Of a stretch of 64,000 bases of DNA, positions 1-9,941 are shown in pieces (position 1 is the stretch's first letter; every line of letters starts with the position of its first letter). Both the position numbers and the translations under genes were made by a program. The DNA is taken from assembly GCF_000508185.1 (NCBI RefSeq), contig NZ_AYOY01000209.1:1-64000 (forward strand), given 5' to 3'. The DNA comes from Sphingobium sp. C100 (GTDB taxonomy: Bacteria > Pseudomonadota > Alphaproteobacteria > Sphingomonadales > Sphingomonadaceae). The notes beneath the pieces are model-generated. The model worked only from the letters and a program-made list of their open reading frames with translations. It did no database searches and was not told where the DNA came from.

Positions 1-119
1 GGAGTGGCATCTAAGGTGACCCATCGAGTCGGTCAACTGAAAAAATCGGGGCGTCCGAAATTTCTATCCTTCGGGCCGGAAACATTGGCCCCGCCCGCCC
101 CTTCACGCCAGTGCAGCCC
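1..119. other. Window edge, no supported gene
   Basis: This stretch lies downstream of pobA. Plus-strand frame 1 is open from the edge to a stop at 136-138, so the tail of a gene entering from outside is possible, but the translation is low-complexity and resembles nothing I recognise. I see no hairpin with a T-tract, so no pobA terminator can be called here. Confidence 0.3.
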
Positions 120-1289
120 TTACAGGGGCAGACCGACATAGTTTTCAGCGATACTCGTCTGCGCCGCGACTGACGACGCGATATAATCCAGCTCCGCCAC
201 CTGCATCCGCCGGTCGAACGCATCCCCATCCGGGAAACGATGCATCAGCCGGGTAAGCTGCCAGGAAAAGCGCTCCGACTTCCAGACACGCGCCAGCGCC
301 TTGTCGGAATAGCCGGCAATCGCATCGCGATCTCGCCGCTTGAAATAGCCGATCAGCGCTTGCGAGAGATAATGCACATCCGAAGCCGCCAGGTTCAGCC
401 CCTTGGCGCCGGTGGGAGGCACGATATGCGCGCTATCGCCCGCCAGCATGAGGCGGCCATGCCGCATCGGTTCGGACACGAAGGATCGTAGCGGCGCGAT
501 CGACTTTTCCAGCGCCGGCCCCCGCACCATATGGGAAGCGGCAGCCGGTCCAAGGCGGGCGGCCAATTCATCCCACAGTCGATCATCGGGCCAGTCCTCC
601 ACCTTATCCTCCAGCGACACTTGGACATAATAGCGACTGCGCCTTTCCGAGCGCATCGAAGCCAGCGCGAAACCCCGTTCATGGTTCGCATAGATGAGTT
701 CATGATTGCAGGGCGGGACATCGGCCAGGATGCCGAGCCAGCCGAAGGGATAGATTTTCTCATAGGCGGCGGCCATCGACTTCGGGATCGCTTGGCGCGA
801 CGGACCATGAAACCCGTCGCATCCGCACAGGAATGCGGCATCGATGCGATGCGCCGATCCACCCTTGCTATAGGTCAGATAGGGTCTGTCGCCATCGACA
901 TCATGAAGCGCCACATCGGCCGCTTCATAGATGATCTCCAGCCCCCGTTCGGGCGCGGCCTCCATCAAGTCGCGGGTCAACTCGGTCTGGCCATAGACCA
1001 TCACCTGCCGACCTGTCAGCGCGGCAATGTCGATCCGAATCAAGCGTTCGCCATCCGCCAGGTGAAAACCGTCATGGGGCAGGCCTTCGGCGTGCAGGCG
1101 CGCGCCCAGGCCCAGGCGATCCATCAGATCGGTCGTGGTGCGTTCCAGCACGCCGGCCCGAATCCGGCCAAGCACATAGTCGGGGGACGCCCTTTCAACA
1201 ATCACGGCTTCAATGCCTTCAGCGCGGAGCAGATGACCGAGCAGCAAGCCGGCCGGCCCCGCCCCGATGATGGCGACCTCAGTCTTCAT
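120..1289 (-). CDS. pobA: 4-hydroxybenzoate 3-monooxygenase
   Basis: This is a class A FAD- and NAD(P)H-dependent cytoplasmic monooxygenase that hydroxylates 4-hydroxybenzoate to protocatechuate, the substrate of the ligAB dioxygenase 6 kb away. The 389 residues match the family length. The N-terminal dinucleotide-binding motif GAGPAG is at residues 9-14, the FAD/NADPH DG motif lies in CGCDGFHG near residue 160, and the second FAD motif is in the LAGDSAHIVPPTGAKGLN stretch near residue 285. The ATG at 1289 is preceded by a strong GGAGAGG ribosome site. The gene lies downstream of a large exported-protein gene on the same strand, and a PobR-like activator is divergent beyond that. The call is firm at family level; use of NADH or NADPH cannot be read from the sequence. 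Confidence 0.93.
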   Translation of the reverse strand: MKTEVAIIGAGPAGLLLGHLLRAEGIEAVIVERASPDYVLGRIRAGVLERTTTDLMDRLGLGARLHAEGLPHDGFHLADGERLIRIDIAALTGRQVMVYGQTELTRDLMEAAPERGLEIIYEAADVALHDVDGDRPYLTYSKGGSAHRIDAAFLCGCDGFHGPSRQAIPKSMAAAYEKIYPFGWLGILADVPPCNHELIYANHERGFALASMRSERRSRYYVQVSLEDKVEDWPDDRLWDELAARLGPAAASHMVRGPALEKSIAPLRSFVSEPMRHGRLMLAGDSAHIVPPTGAKGLNLAASDVHYLSQALIGYFKRRDRDAIAGYSDKALARVWKSERFSWQLTRLMHRFPDGDAFDRRMQVAELDYIASSVAAQTSIAENYVGLPL

Positions 1290-1466
1290 GATATCCTCTC
1301 CAACATAGGGAATTTGTTGGAGATCATGGCGGGGGTGGGCCGGTCACGACATGGCGAGACCAACCGATTTTCTGGACAATCCACCAGGCCTTATCGGATC
1401 GGGAAAGACCTGCCTTGCTCAATAGGGCCGATTTTCATGCCTTTGGGCCATATCGTTGATGGACGA

Positions 1467-3881
1467 TTACGCAACCGGCAACATGACGACGCTGTCGGGC
1501 GCGTCGCGCAAACGCAGGTAGAGCTTGCCGTCCTGGGGAACAGGTGCCTTGAGCGCCGACCCGGTATAGCCATGCGCCACCTGCGCCGCGCTATCGAGTG
1601 CGGGGGTCGCCCCGACGGCGTCAATCAGGAACAAGTCGCGCCCGCGAATGGTGCAGCCCTCCGCCTTGTCGGCGCAGGCGACCGCCTCGATCTGTGGGAG
1701 GCGCGCCAGCGTCACAAGCGGCTGCCAATCGCTTGCTTCGTCCCCGCGCAGCAACCGGAACCGCAACGGTCCGAACAGTGACGGTCCCAAAGCCTTGGGG
1801 TCCAGCCTCGCCACCATCACTTGCGGCCCTTCCAGCCGAAGGCCGTTCGATGCCGTCAGCCGCGCCGACACAGTCCCGTCAAAGGAGGCCACCTCGATCA
1901 CGTCCTCGGCCGTCAGCCGCGTGCCTTCGTCCGCCTGGATGGAGAAGACGAGCTGACCATCGTCGGGCAGCAGATCATCGCCATCAAGGGCCAGCGCCGT
2001 ACCCCCGGCGGGCGGCTTTCCTGCGGTGATCGTCTTGCCGAGCAGGCGCACCTGCGGCCGCGCGGGCGCGACCGTCAGGTCCAGATCGACCTTGCGGCCG
2101 TCCCGCAACTTCACCCGCGCAGTAAGCCCGCGCCCTTGTTCCAGCGCCTTGCCATCCTGCGACGCCAAGAGCCGCAATCGATCGACCTTCCCGTCGCGCG
2201 CCAGGCCGTCGGGCCGCATCAGCAACCCGTCCAGATCGACGCTTTCCACCTGATCCAGGCGCTGGCCCGACAGCACCGCCCAATGGTCGCCCGCATGGAT
2301 CGCCAAGGCATCGAGCCGACTGGCCTGGGCATAGCTGCGCAGCGACAGGACCGACGGTTGGGCGATACCTCGATATTTGACCTCGACGCCCAGCGGACCG
2401 GGCCTGCGATCGGTCAGCGGCAGGGTCAAGGCCAGTGAATCCTGGCCCTGCACCTTCCATGCGACCGGCTGCGCTGCGCCATCGCCCTTGCGCATCGTCA
2501 CGCTTTCCACGCAGGCGGGAGCGCCACCCTTGATTATGAGGTCATTGTCGCGGCCGACTACCAGCGTGGGTGGATCGCCCTGGACGGTCCAGCCACCCTC
2601 ATCGGGCAATTGCAGCGTGAAATCCGGTCCATCGAACCGGTCGAAACCCCAGCGGCCATAGAGATGCCCCTGCACCGTCCCCTTGAACGCGGCGGGCAGA
2701 TCGGTCCCGCCGGCAATGATGTAGCCGCCCCGATCGGCGCGGGCTTCGAGCGGCAATTCGATCGCTTCGCCCGATCCCGCCTTGAGCGACAGCCGCATAT
2801 CGCGCGCATAGGCTGTGGAATAGATGAGCGGCGCGCCCTCCACCGGCAACACGGCGCCTGGCCGTGTCGCGCAAATTGGTCCATCCGCACCGCTGCGCAA
2901 TTGCGGCGGGCGGTCCGCTTCGATCGCAGGCATCGCCACCACCATCACCGATTTTGGTTTCTGGAAGGAAGGCGCGGTATTGAGGAGCAGGGACACGCCC
3001 TCTCCCTTGCGCAGGCTGAGCGTCGGCAGATAGTCGAATTCGGGATTGCTGAACGCGCCGAAAATCCGGGCGATGTCACGGGCGACACCTATATAGGCGC
3101 TGTAATAGCCATAACCCGCCTCGCGCGTCGCGCTGAGTTGCAGCGCCAGATCGGTCGGCGCCCCGGTCAGCGTCTCCGCCATGGAACTGCTGTGCACATC
3201 GGCCAGCACCAGCGCGTCGCGATTGTCGAGCAGGCAGGCCGCCTGCATCTCGATCACCTTGGACAGGCAATCCTCGTTCAGTTTCATCGACAGGCTGTGC
3301 GCCAGGGTTGGCGCGACGGTGCGCAGATATTCGGGATGGGTGTTTTCCTGCGCCTGGATCGCGCTCATGAAACTGTCCAGCCGTGACCGGTCGAGCGAGG
3401 CCTGGTTGAGATCCTGCGTCGCCCGCACGAATTCGCCCGGCTTGCCCCGCACCGCATCAGTCAGCGTGCCTTCGGCCCCACCCGTGTCGGGAACGAGGAA
3501 CAGCACCATCTGCCGCGCACCCTTCGGCACGGTCAGCATCAACTGCTTGTCCTTTGGCTTGGTCTTCCATGTCTCGGCGAAGCTGATCCAGTCCTTGGGC
3601 GGCGGATTGGCCGCACCGCGCAGAAAGGCGGACACGAGGATGAAGCGCACGCCCTGGTCCTTGGGCAGATCGGCCTCGACCGACAATATGTCACCCTCCG
3701 ACAGGCTCGGCACCTGCGCGATGGGCAGGCTCTGATCGCCACGCGACACGCTCACGCGCAGCGATGGCCCGGACAATTCGAACGGCGCGGGATCGGCTGC
3801 AAGGAGCGGTGCACCCGGCAACAGCACCAACATGGCTGCGCCCAGTCCAACGATGATCATTTTGTTGATCGGCAAGCGCAT
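1467..3881 (-). CDS. Large exported protein of unknown function
   Basis: This gene encodes about 804 residues if translation starts at the ATG at 3881, just before a lysine-containing n-region and the hydrophobic run MIIVGLGAAMLVLLPGAPLLAA, a typical signal peptide with AXA cleavage. An open frame extends to 3968, but that would bury the signal peptide 29 residues inside, and AGGA lies just before the inner ATG. The rest is soluble and rich in beta-strand-like segments, with several repeated Ig-like stretches in the second half. There is no catalytic motif I recognise. It is transcribed toward pobA (177-bp gap) and away from the AraC gene, so it may share the pobA operon. The function is unknown. 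Confidence 0.7.
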   Translation of the reverse strand: MRLPINKMIIVGLGAAMLVLLPGAPLLAADPAPFELSGPSLRVSVSRGDQSLPIAQVPSLSEGDILSVEADLPKDQGVRFILVSAFLRGAANPPPKDWISFAETWKTKPKDKQLMLTVPKGARQMVLFLVPDTGGAEGTLTDAVRGKPGEFVRATQDLNQASLDRSRLDSFMSAIQAQENTHPEYLRTVAPTLAHSLSMKLNEDCLSKVIEMQAACLLDNRDALVLADVHSSSMAETLTGAPTDLALQLSATREAGYGYYSAYIGVARDIARIFGAFSNPEFDYLPTLSLRKGEGVSLLLNTAPSFQKPKSVMVVAMPAIEADRPPQLRSGADGPICATRPGAVLPVEGAPLIYSTAYARDMRLSLKAGSGEAIELPLEARADRGGYIIAGGTDLPAAFKGTVQGHLYGRWGFDRFDGPDFTLQLPDEGGWTVQGDPPTLVVGRDNDLIIKGGAPACVESVTMRKGDGAAQPVAWKVQGQDSLALTLPLTDRRPGPLGVEVKYRGIAQPSVLSLRSYAQASRLDALAIHAGDHWAVLSGQRLDQVESVDLDGLLMRPDGLARDGKVDRLRLLASQDGKALEQGRGLTARVKLRDGRKVDLDLTVAPARPQVRLLGKTITAGKPPAGGTALALDGDDLLPDDGQLVFSIQADEGTRLTAEDVIEVASFDGTVSARLTASNGLRLEGPQVMVARLDPKALGPSLFGPLRFRLLRGDEASDWQPLVTLARLPQIEAVACADKAEGCTIRGRDLFLIDAVGATPALDSAAQVAHGYTGSALKAPVPQDGKLYLRLRDAPDSVVMLPVA

Positions 3882-4096
3882 CTTCCTGTCATCCGGCATC
3901 GGTATTAACGGCCAAGCCCCGTCTTCCACATCGGCGCGGGCAAGCCAAGAGCGCAGAGAGAACGCCAACAGCCAGGAACAGGTTCAACTGTGCAGTCCCG
4001 GCGGGAGCCTCCGTCTCTCTTCAGCATCTATCCGGGCCAACGAGCAATAGCTTCATGCGCCGCGTAGCCATGACGCCTTGCGGCACAGCACCGAGC

Positions 4097-4112
4097 CGTC
4101 CATAGATGGACG
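4097..4112. promoter_or_regulatory. Perfect palindrome before the AraC-type gene
   Basis: The bases CGTCCAT-AG-ATGGACG form a perfect 7-bp inverted repeat with a 2-bp centre. A further TCCATC half-copy at 4114-4119 abuts the ATG at 4120. Its position between the divergent exported-protein gene (starting at 3881) and the AraC gene suggests an operator or an RNA hairpin over the ribosome site. That role is inference from position only. Confidence 0.4.
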
Positions 4113-4119
4113 ATCCATC

Positions 4120-5001
4120 ATGTCGACCGCGCCCGTTCCCAGCTTCTATCTTTATGGCGAGCCACAGCGCAGCGTGGCCGAAGGCTTTGTCCATGTGGAA
4201 AGCCTGGACGATCGATCCCGCCCCAGCGAATGGACGATCCGCCCGCATGTCCATCGGGATCTCAACCATATCATCCTGATCGCGCAGGGCGGAGGCGCGA
4301 TGCAGGCCGAAGCGGCTCGGGTCAGCTTTGAAGCGCCCTGCCTGCTGCTGATCCCGGCCGGCGTCGTCCATGGCTTTGGCTGGCACAGGGAATCGCGGGG
4401 CCATGTGACCACCATAGCCGACAGCTATCTTCATCATCTCCTGGCCCGCGATCCCGACCTTGCCCCGCTCTTCACCGCTCCGCTGCTCGTGATGTTGCCG
4501 CAGGAAGAGCGTGCGGCCGCCGAAGAGATCATCATTGGCATGGCGCGGGAGCTGGGCTGGTCCGGGCCGGGACAGCGCGCCGCAGTCGAATCCGCTTTGC
4601 TGCTGCTCATGGTTCTGACGCTCCGCCATGCCACGCCGGCGGAGGCGGGGCGGCCAGGCGTCGCGCGACAGGCGGCGTTGGTCGCCCGTTTGCGCGAGCG
4701 GATCGAGCAGCGGTTCCGCGCGCGCGAACCGGTGTCGGTCCACGCCCGCGCGCTCGGCACCAGCCTTACAGCGCTGCGCCAGGCCTGCGCGCGAGTCGCG
4801 GGCAGCTCCCCGGCGCAGATGCTGGACGATCGCGCCCTGCTTGAGGCGCGCCGCCTGCTGCTCTACTCCCAGCTTTCCATCGCCGACATCGGCTATGCCA
4901 TCGGCTTTGAAGATCCTGCCTATTTTTCGCGGTTTTTCGCGCGCCATGTTGGCGAGCCACCCCGCGCCTACCGCGCCGCGCGCAAACGCGCGCTGCCATG
5001 A
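4120..5001 (+). CDS. pobR: AraC-family regulator, PobR-like
   Basis: This is a 293-residue transcription activator of the AraC family, probably sensing 4-hydroxybenzoate and driving the pobA operon. An N-terminal cupin-like sensor (HVHRDLNHI, then LIPAGVVHGF around residues 45-90) is followed by a C-terminal double HTH. There the LLLYSQLSIADIGYAIGFED stretch and the downstream SRFF segment match the AraC signature. A start at 4078 is possible, but the ATG at 4120 begins the conserved part. The divergent location two genes from pobA is the usual arrangement for PobR-type regulators of the AraC class. The symbol rests on context plus family; a related AraC regulator of another aromatic acid cannot be excluded. 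Confidence 0.75.
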   Translation: MSTAPVPSFYLYGEPQRSVAEGFVHVESLDDRSRPSEWTIRPHVHRDLNHIILIAQGGGAMQAEAARVSFEAPCLLLIPAGVVHGFGWHRESRGHVTTIADSYLHHLLARDPDLAPLFTAPLLVMLPQEERAAAEEIIIGMARELGWSGPGQRAAVESALLLLMVLTLRHATPAEAGRPGVARQAALVARLRERIEQRFRAREPVSVHARALGTSLTALRQACARVAGSSPAQMLDDRALLEARRLLLYSQLSIADIGYAIGFEDPAYFSRFFARHVGEPPRAYRAARKRALP

Positions 5002-5216
5002 CGGACGAGGAGGCGCTCTCCATCCGGCTCATTCTCGATCGGCTGCGCGGGCCTCGCCCCAATATTATGGCGCAGGCCCGGGCCATGGTGGAACGCCATG
5101 TGCCGCTGGAACGACGCGGACCGGGCTGGGACCGCCACTGGCGCGAACTGGAAGCCTATCTTGACCTGCCCGGCCAATGGTCGGCAAAGGACGACCATGA
5201 CCCCGATGACCTGTGA
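4998..5216 (+). CDS. Small conserved-looking protein, unknown
   Basis: This gene encodes 72 residues, starting in a 4-bp ATGA overlap with the stop of the AraC gene, which implies translational coupling. The product is charged and soluble (many Arg, Glu and Asp, a Trp-rich centre), with no signal peptide or membrane segment. I recognise no family. The tight coupling, and the overlap of its end with the next small gene by 20 bp, support a real three-gene unit with the AraC regulator rather than a chance ORF. Confidence 0.55.
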   Translation: MTDEEALSIRLILDRLRGPRPNIMAQARAMVERHVPLERRGPGWDRHWRELEAYLDLPGQWSAKDDHDPDDL

Positions 5217-5433
5217 CATGATGATCGACCTGCTGGTGGCGAGGCTGGTTCGCGACCAGGGACGCAGCAAACATCATTGGCGCAAGGCCATCGGGCCTGT
5301 TCGGCTCTATGACCGCGAGACCCATCCCCATTGCAACTGGGCAGTCACGCCCACCGGCACGTATCGTGACGTCGCCCTGATCGAATCGCTGCTCGACGAT
5401 CTGCGCCAGCTACATCCGCTGCTGAAGGCGTGA
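5197..5433 (+). CDS. Small protein of unknown function
   Basis: This gene encodes 78 residues from the ATG at 5197, which has AAAGGA about 6 bases upstream. The frame is open further back, but the earlier part is out of register with any recognisable protein. The sequence has a basic, aromatic middle (KHHWRKAIGPVRLYDRETHPHCNW) and ends with a Leu-rich helix. No family is recognised. The gene overlaps the preceding small gene by 20 bp and is followed by the ligC terminator region, so it ends the plus-strand unit that begins with the AraC regulator. Confidence 0.5.
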   Translation: MTPMTCDMMIDLLVARLVRDQGRSKHHWRKAIGPVRLYDRETHPHCNWAVTPTGTYRDVALIESLLDDLRQLHPLLKA

Positions 5434-5440
5434 CGCAAAA

Positions 5441-5470
5441 AGGGCGCGACGGATGGCTCCGCCGCACCCT
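5441..5470 (-). terminator. Terminator of the ligJ-vanA-ligABC operon
   Basis: Arms at 5441-5452 and 5459-5470 form a 12-bp GC-rich stem with two mismatches and a 6-base loop. Read on the minus strand, the stem is followed by a TTTTT run (complement of 5437-5441). It sits 27 bp beyond the ligC stop, between convergent genes. Confidence 0.6.
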
Positions 5471-5496
5471 CTGTGCGACCCCGAAGGGATGGTATT

Positions 5497-6435
5497 TCAG
5501 CTAAGCTGCGTTTCCAGTTCGCCCAGCACACGATAACAATCGAACACCTTGGCGACACTCGAATTGGGGTCGCGGCCCTCGCGGATGGCGCTGATGAATT
5601 CGCGGTCCTGCAATTCGATGCCGTTCATCGATACGGCAACCTGGCTGACGTCGATCGGCTCTTCCTTGCCGTTCACCAGATCGTCGTAGCGCGCAATATA
5701 GGTGGCGCTGTCGCCGATATAGCGGAAGAAGGTGCCCAGCGGCCCGTCATTGTTGAAGCTCAAGGACAGGGTGCAGATCGCGCCCGTCTCGCTTTTGAGC
5801 TGGATCGACATGTCCATGGCGATGCCGAGTTCCGGGTGGATCGGTCCCTGCATCGCATGGGCATCGACGATCCGGCCGGCCTGATAGGCGAACAGGTCGA
5901 TCGTGTGCGCGGCATGGTGCCACAGCAGATGGTCGGTCCAGCTGCGTGGCTCGCCCTTCGCATTGATATTCTTGCGACGGAAGAAATAGGTCTGCACGTC
6001 CATTTGCTGGACGTTGAACTCACCCGCCTTGATGCGGTTGTGGACGAACTGGTGCGAAGGGTTGAAGCGACGGGTATGACCGACCATGCAGGTCAGGCCG
6101 GTTTCCTTCTGCTTGGCCAGCACCGCCTGCGCGTCGGCCCAGCTGTCTGCCAGCGGAATTTCGACCTCGACATGCTTGCCCGCGTCCATGCAGGCGATCG
6201 CCTGTTCCGCGTGCATTTGCGTTGGCGTGCACAGGATCACCGCATCGACATCATCGCGGCTGAGCGTTTCGGCAAGGTCTGTGGTGACATGGCCGATGCC
6301 ATATTTCTCCGCCACCGTCTTGGTAGGCGCCAATTCGCGCCCGATGATCGACGTGACGGTCACGCCGTCGATATTTTTGAGGCCATCAAGATGCTTTTCG
6401 CCAAAGGCGCCGGCGCCAGCCAGGGCAATACGCAT
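5497..6435 (-). CDS. ligC: 4-carboxy-2-hydroxymuconate-6-semialdehyde dehydrogenase
   Basis: This is a Gfo/Idh/MocA-family oxidoreductase that oxidises the hemiacetal of the protocatechuate 4,5-cleavage product to 2-pyrone-4,6-dicarboxylate. The Rossmann motif GAGAFGEKH is at the N-terminus. The family EIPLADS stretch, in place of the usual EKP, follows at about residue 115, and the HHAAHTIDLFAYQ motif at about 180. I chose the ATG at 6435, which has GGAG 8 bases upstream; a GTG at 6444 would add three residues. It lies 34 bp behind ligB as the last gene of the operon. Length (312-315 residues) and whole-sequence resemblance to the Sphingobium enzyme make the call firm. Confidence 0.92.
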   Translation of the reverse strand: MRIALAGAGAFGEKHLDGLKNIDGVTVTSIIGRELAPTKTVAEKYGIGHVTTDLAETLSRDDVDAVILCTPTQMHAEQAIACMDAGKHVEVEIPLADSWADAQAVLAKQKETGLTCMVGHTRRFNPSHQFVHNRIKAGEFNVQQMDVQTYFFRRKNINAKGEPRSWTDHLLWHHAAHTIDLFAYQAGRIVDAHAMQGPIHPELGIAMDMSIQLKSETGAICTLSLSFNNDGPLGTFFRYIGDSATYIARYDDLVNGKEEPIDVSQVAVSMNGIELQDREFISAIREGRDPNSSVAKVFDCYRVLGELETQLS

Positions 6436-6469
6436 TATATTCACTCCGTGATTTTGGGAAATGGGCGGG

Positions 6470-7772
<1,303 letters not shown>

Positions 7773-7776
<4 letters not shown>

Positions 7777-8813
7777 GCCTGTTCCTCCATCTGACGGCCC
7801 GCGGCGATGGCCCGGGCGATGAGCTGACGCGAACGCACGCCGCCCTCGTCAATGCGATAGGCGGACAGCTTCATGTCGGGATTGTTCAGGATCGCGCTTT
7901 GCTGCGCTTCCAAAATCTCCTTGTCCTCGGCAAAGACGCCGCCCTGTTGCGCCTTGAACCGGGCGGTGAAGCCAGCATCCTCAATGTCGAAATTGCGCGC
8001 CATACCCCAGAAATAATGGTGCGAGGTCTCGCTTTCAGGCGTCATGAAATCGATCACCATGCCACGCACCCCCTGGTCATGCTCCGCCAGCGTCGCGCCC
8101 GCTTCGACCGGCGCGACCCCCACGTCGATCATGACCGACGCGGGCAGCATGAACTGACAGATTTGCCAGCGATCGACCGGCCCATCCTTTTTGAGCGCGC
8201 CACGCCAAAATGGGGGCGCATCGACGCCTTCCATCCAGCGGGTGACGAAAACATGGCCGTTCGCGACATGGGTTTCGATCGGCGCCTCCAAAATCTCGAC
8301 CTGACCGATCGAGCTGGAATGGACATAGGTTTCGTGCGTGAGGTCCATCAGATTATCGATCATCAGCCGATAGTCGCAGGCCACCGGATAATAGCCGCCA
8401 TCGAACGTCCAGCCGTCGCGCGAACATGGCCACAGATCAGGGATCAACGCAGGGTCGGCCCGGTCATTGTCGCCGATCCAGACCCACACGAACCGGTGCC
8501 GCTCGACCACGGCGTAGGTGTCGGCGCAGACGCGGCGATTCACCGCCTTGCTCTTCATCGGCATTTCCTGCGCGACGCCGTCCGGTCCTAATTTGAGGCC
8601 ATGATATTTACAGCGGATCGAATCCCCTTCGCGCAATCCCATCGACAGCGGCAACAGCCTGTGCGGACACGCATCGCGCATCGCCACGACCGAGCGATCA
8701 AGCTTGCGGTAAAACATCATCGGCGTGCCACAGATGGTGCGCGCGAGGGGCGCCGCGTCCACCTCGCTGTCCCAGGCGGCCACATACCAGGCGTTTCGCA
8801 GCCAGGTGGTCAC
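7773..8813 (-). CDS. vanA: VanA-type Rieske oxygenase (vanillate O-demethylase)
   Basis: This is a 346-residue terminal oxygenase. The Rieske 2Fe-2S ligands are Cys49-X-His51 and Cys68-X2-His71. The mononuclear iron site is NLMDLTHETYVH, with Asp157, His160 and His165. The surrounding segments (VACDYRLMIDNLMDLTHETYVH, the PPFWR segment, YFWGMARNF) closely follow VanA of vanillate O-demethylase, which would feed protocatechuate directly to the next genes. The GTG start at 8813 overlaps the ligJ stop by 4 bp, and its stop overlaps the ligA start by 4 bp. No VanB-type ferredoxin reductase gene is in the window, so electrons must come from a partner encoded elsewhere. A related methoxy- or hydroxybenzoate substrate is possible. 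Confidence 0.75.
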
Positions 8814-9835
8814 AGCCCGCGCGCCTTCAGCTGGGTGTCGAGCCGTGGAAAGACACGCCGGGCATTGCCCTCGAAGATCGCGGCGCGCGCATCTGCGCTG
8901 ATGTCCAGCGCATCGACATAACGCTTGGTATCATCGAAATAGAAGCCCGTAGTCGGATCGATCCCGCGCACCGCGCCCACCATTTCCGATCCGAACAGGA
9001 TATTCTTGTTCTCGATCACATCAGCCAGCAGATTGACGCCCGGCTGGTGGTAGACGCAGGTGTCGAAGAAGATATTGTTCATCAGATGCGTGGAGAGATC
9101 GGGTTTCTTCAGCATGTCGGCCAGACCCCGATAGCGGCCCCAATGATAGGGCACCGCGCCGCCGCCATGCGGGATGATGAAGCGCAGCGTCGGGAAGTCG
9201 CTGAACAGGTCGCCTTCCAGCAACTGCATGAAGGCGATGGTGTCGGCAGCGATATAATAGCCGCCGGTCGCGTGCATCGCCGGGTTGCAGCTGCCCGACA
9301 CATGGATCATCGCCGGCACGTCCAGCTCGACCATCTTCTCGTAGAAGGGATACCAGTAGTGATCCGTGAGCGGCGGATGGGTGAAATGGCCGCCGCCCGG
9401 ATCGGGATTGAGGTTGCAGCCGATAAAACCCAGCTCGCTAACGCAGCGCTCCAGCTCCGCGATCGAATTGCGCATGTCGGCCTTGGGCGACTGCGGCAAC
9501 ATGCACACCCCGGCAAAGGTTTCGGGGAACATCGCCACCACCCGCGCGATCAGGTCGTTGCAGCGGATCGCCCATTCCTTGGCCACCGCCTCGTCGCCGA
9601 CATGCGGCGCCATCGCCGATGCGCGGGGCGAGAAAATGGTGAGGTCTGCGCCCCGCTCCTTGATCAGGCGCAACTGGTTCGCCTCGATCGTATCGCGAAT
9701 CTCGGCATCACTGATTTCTGGATAAGGAGGGCACGGTGTGGCGGCCTTGAACGCCGCCTTCTGCGCCTCGCGCCATGCATCATGTCCCTTGGGCAGGACA
9801 GTATAATGGCCATGGCAATCGATAATCAGGCTCAT
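8810..9835 (-). CDS. ligJ: 4-oxalomesaconate hydratase
   Basis: This is an amidohydrolase-superfamily metal enzyme that hydrates the isomerised 4-oxalomesaconate to 4-carboxy-4-hydroxy-2-oxoadipate. The metal-binding HXH is at His8 and His10 (DCHGHY). Further conserved stretches are NLNPDPGGGHF and the HGGGAVPYHWGRYRG loop. The 341 residues equal the known LigJ length. The ATG at 9835 has GGAGAAG about 10 bases upstream. It leads the tightly overlapping block ligJ-vanA-ligA-ligB and is followed after 34 bp by ligC. A diverged paralogue lies at 42224-43249. Confidence 0.92.
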   Translation of the reverse strand: MSLIIDCHGHYTVLPKGHDAWREAQKAAFKAATPCPPYPEISDAEIRDTIEANQLRLIKERGADLTIFSPRASAMAPHVGDEAVAKEWAIRCNDLIARVVAMFPETFAGVCMLPQSPKADMRNSIAELERCVSELGFIGCNLNPDPGGGHFTHPPLTDHYWYPFYEKMVELDVPAMIHVSGSCNPAMHATGGYYIAADTIAFMQLLEGDLFSDFPTLRFIIPHGGGAVPYHWGRYRGLADMLKKPDLSTHLMNNIFFDTCVYHQPGVNLLADVIENKNILFGSEMVGAVRGIDPTTGFYFDDTKRYVDALDISADARAAIFEGNARRVFPRLDTQLKARGL

Positions 9836-9941
9836 CCGCTTGCTTCTCCAAATATTCAGTCGCGCCGCCCAGCCCGCCTCCGTCCGTCAAGCTGACGAAG
9901 GCCGAGGTCTCGGGCGAAAGCGCTAGGCTCCGCCCGTCATG

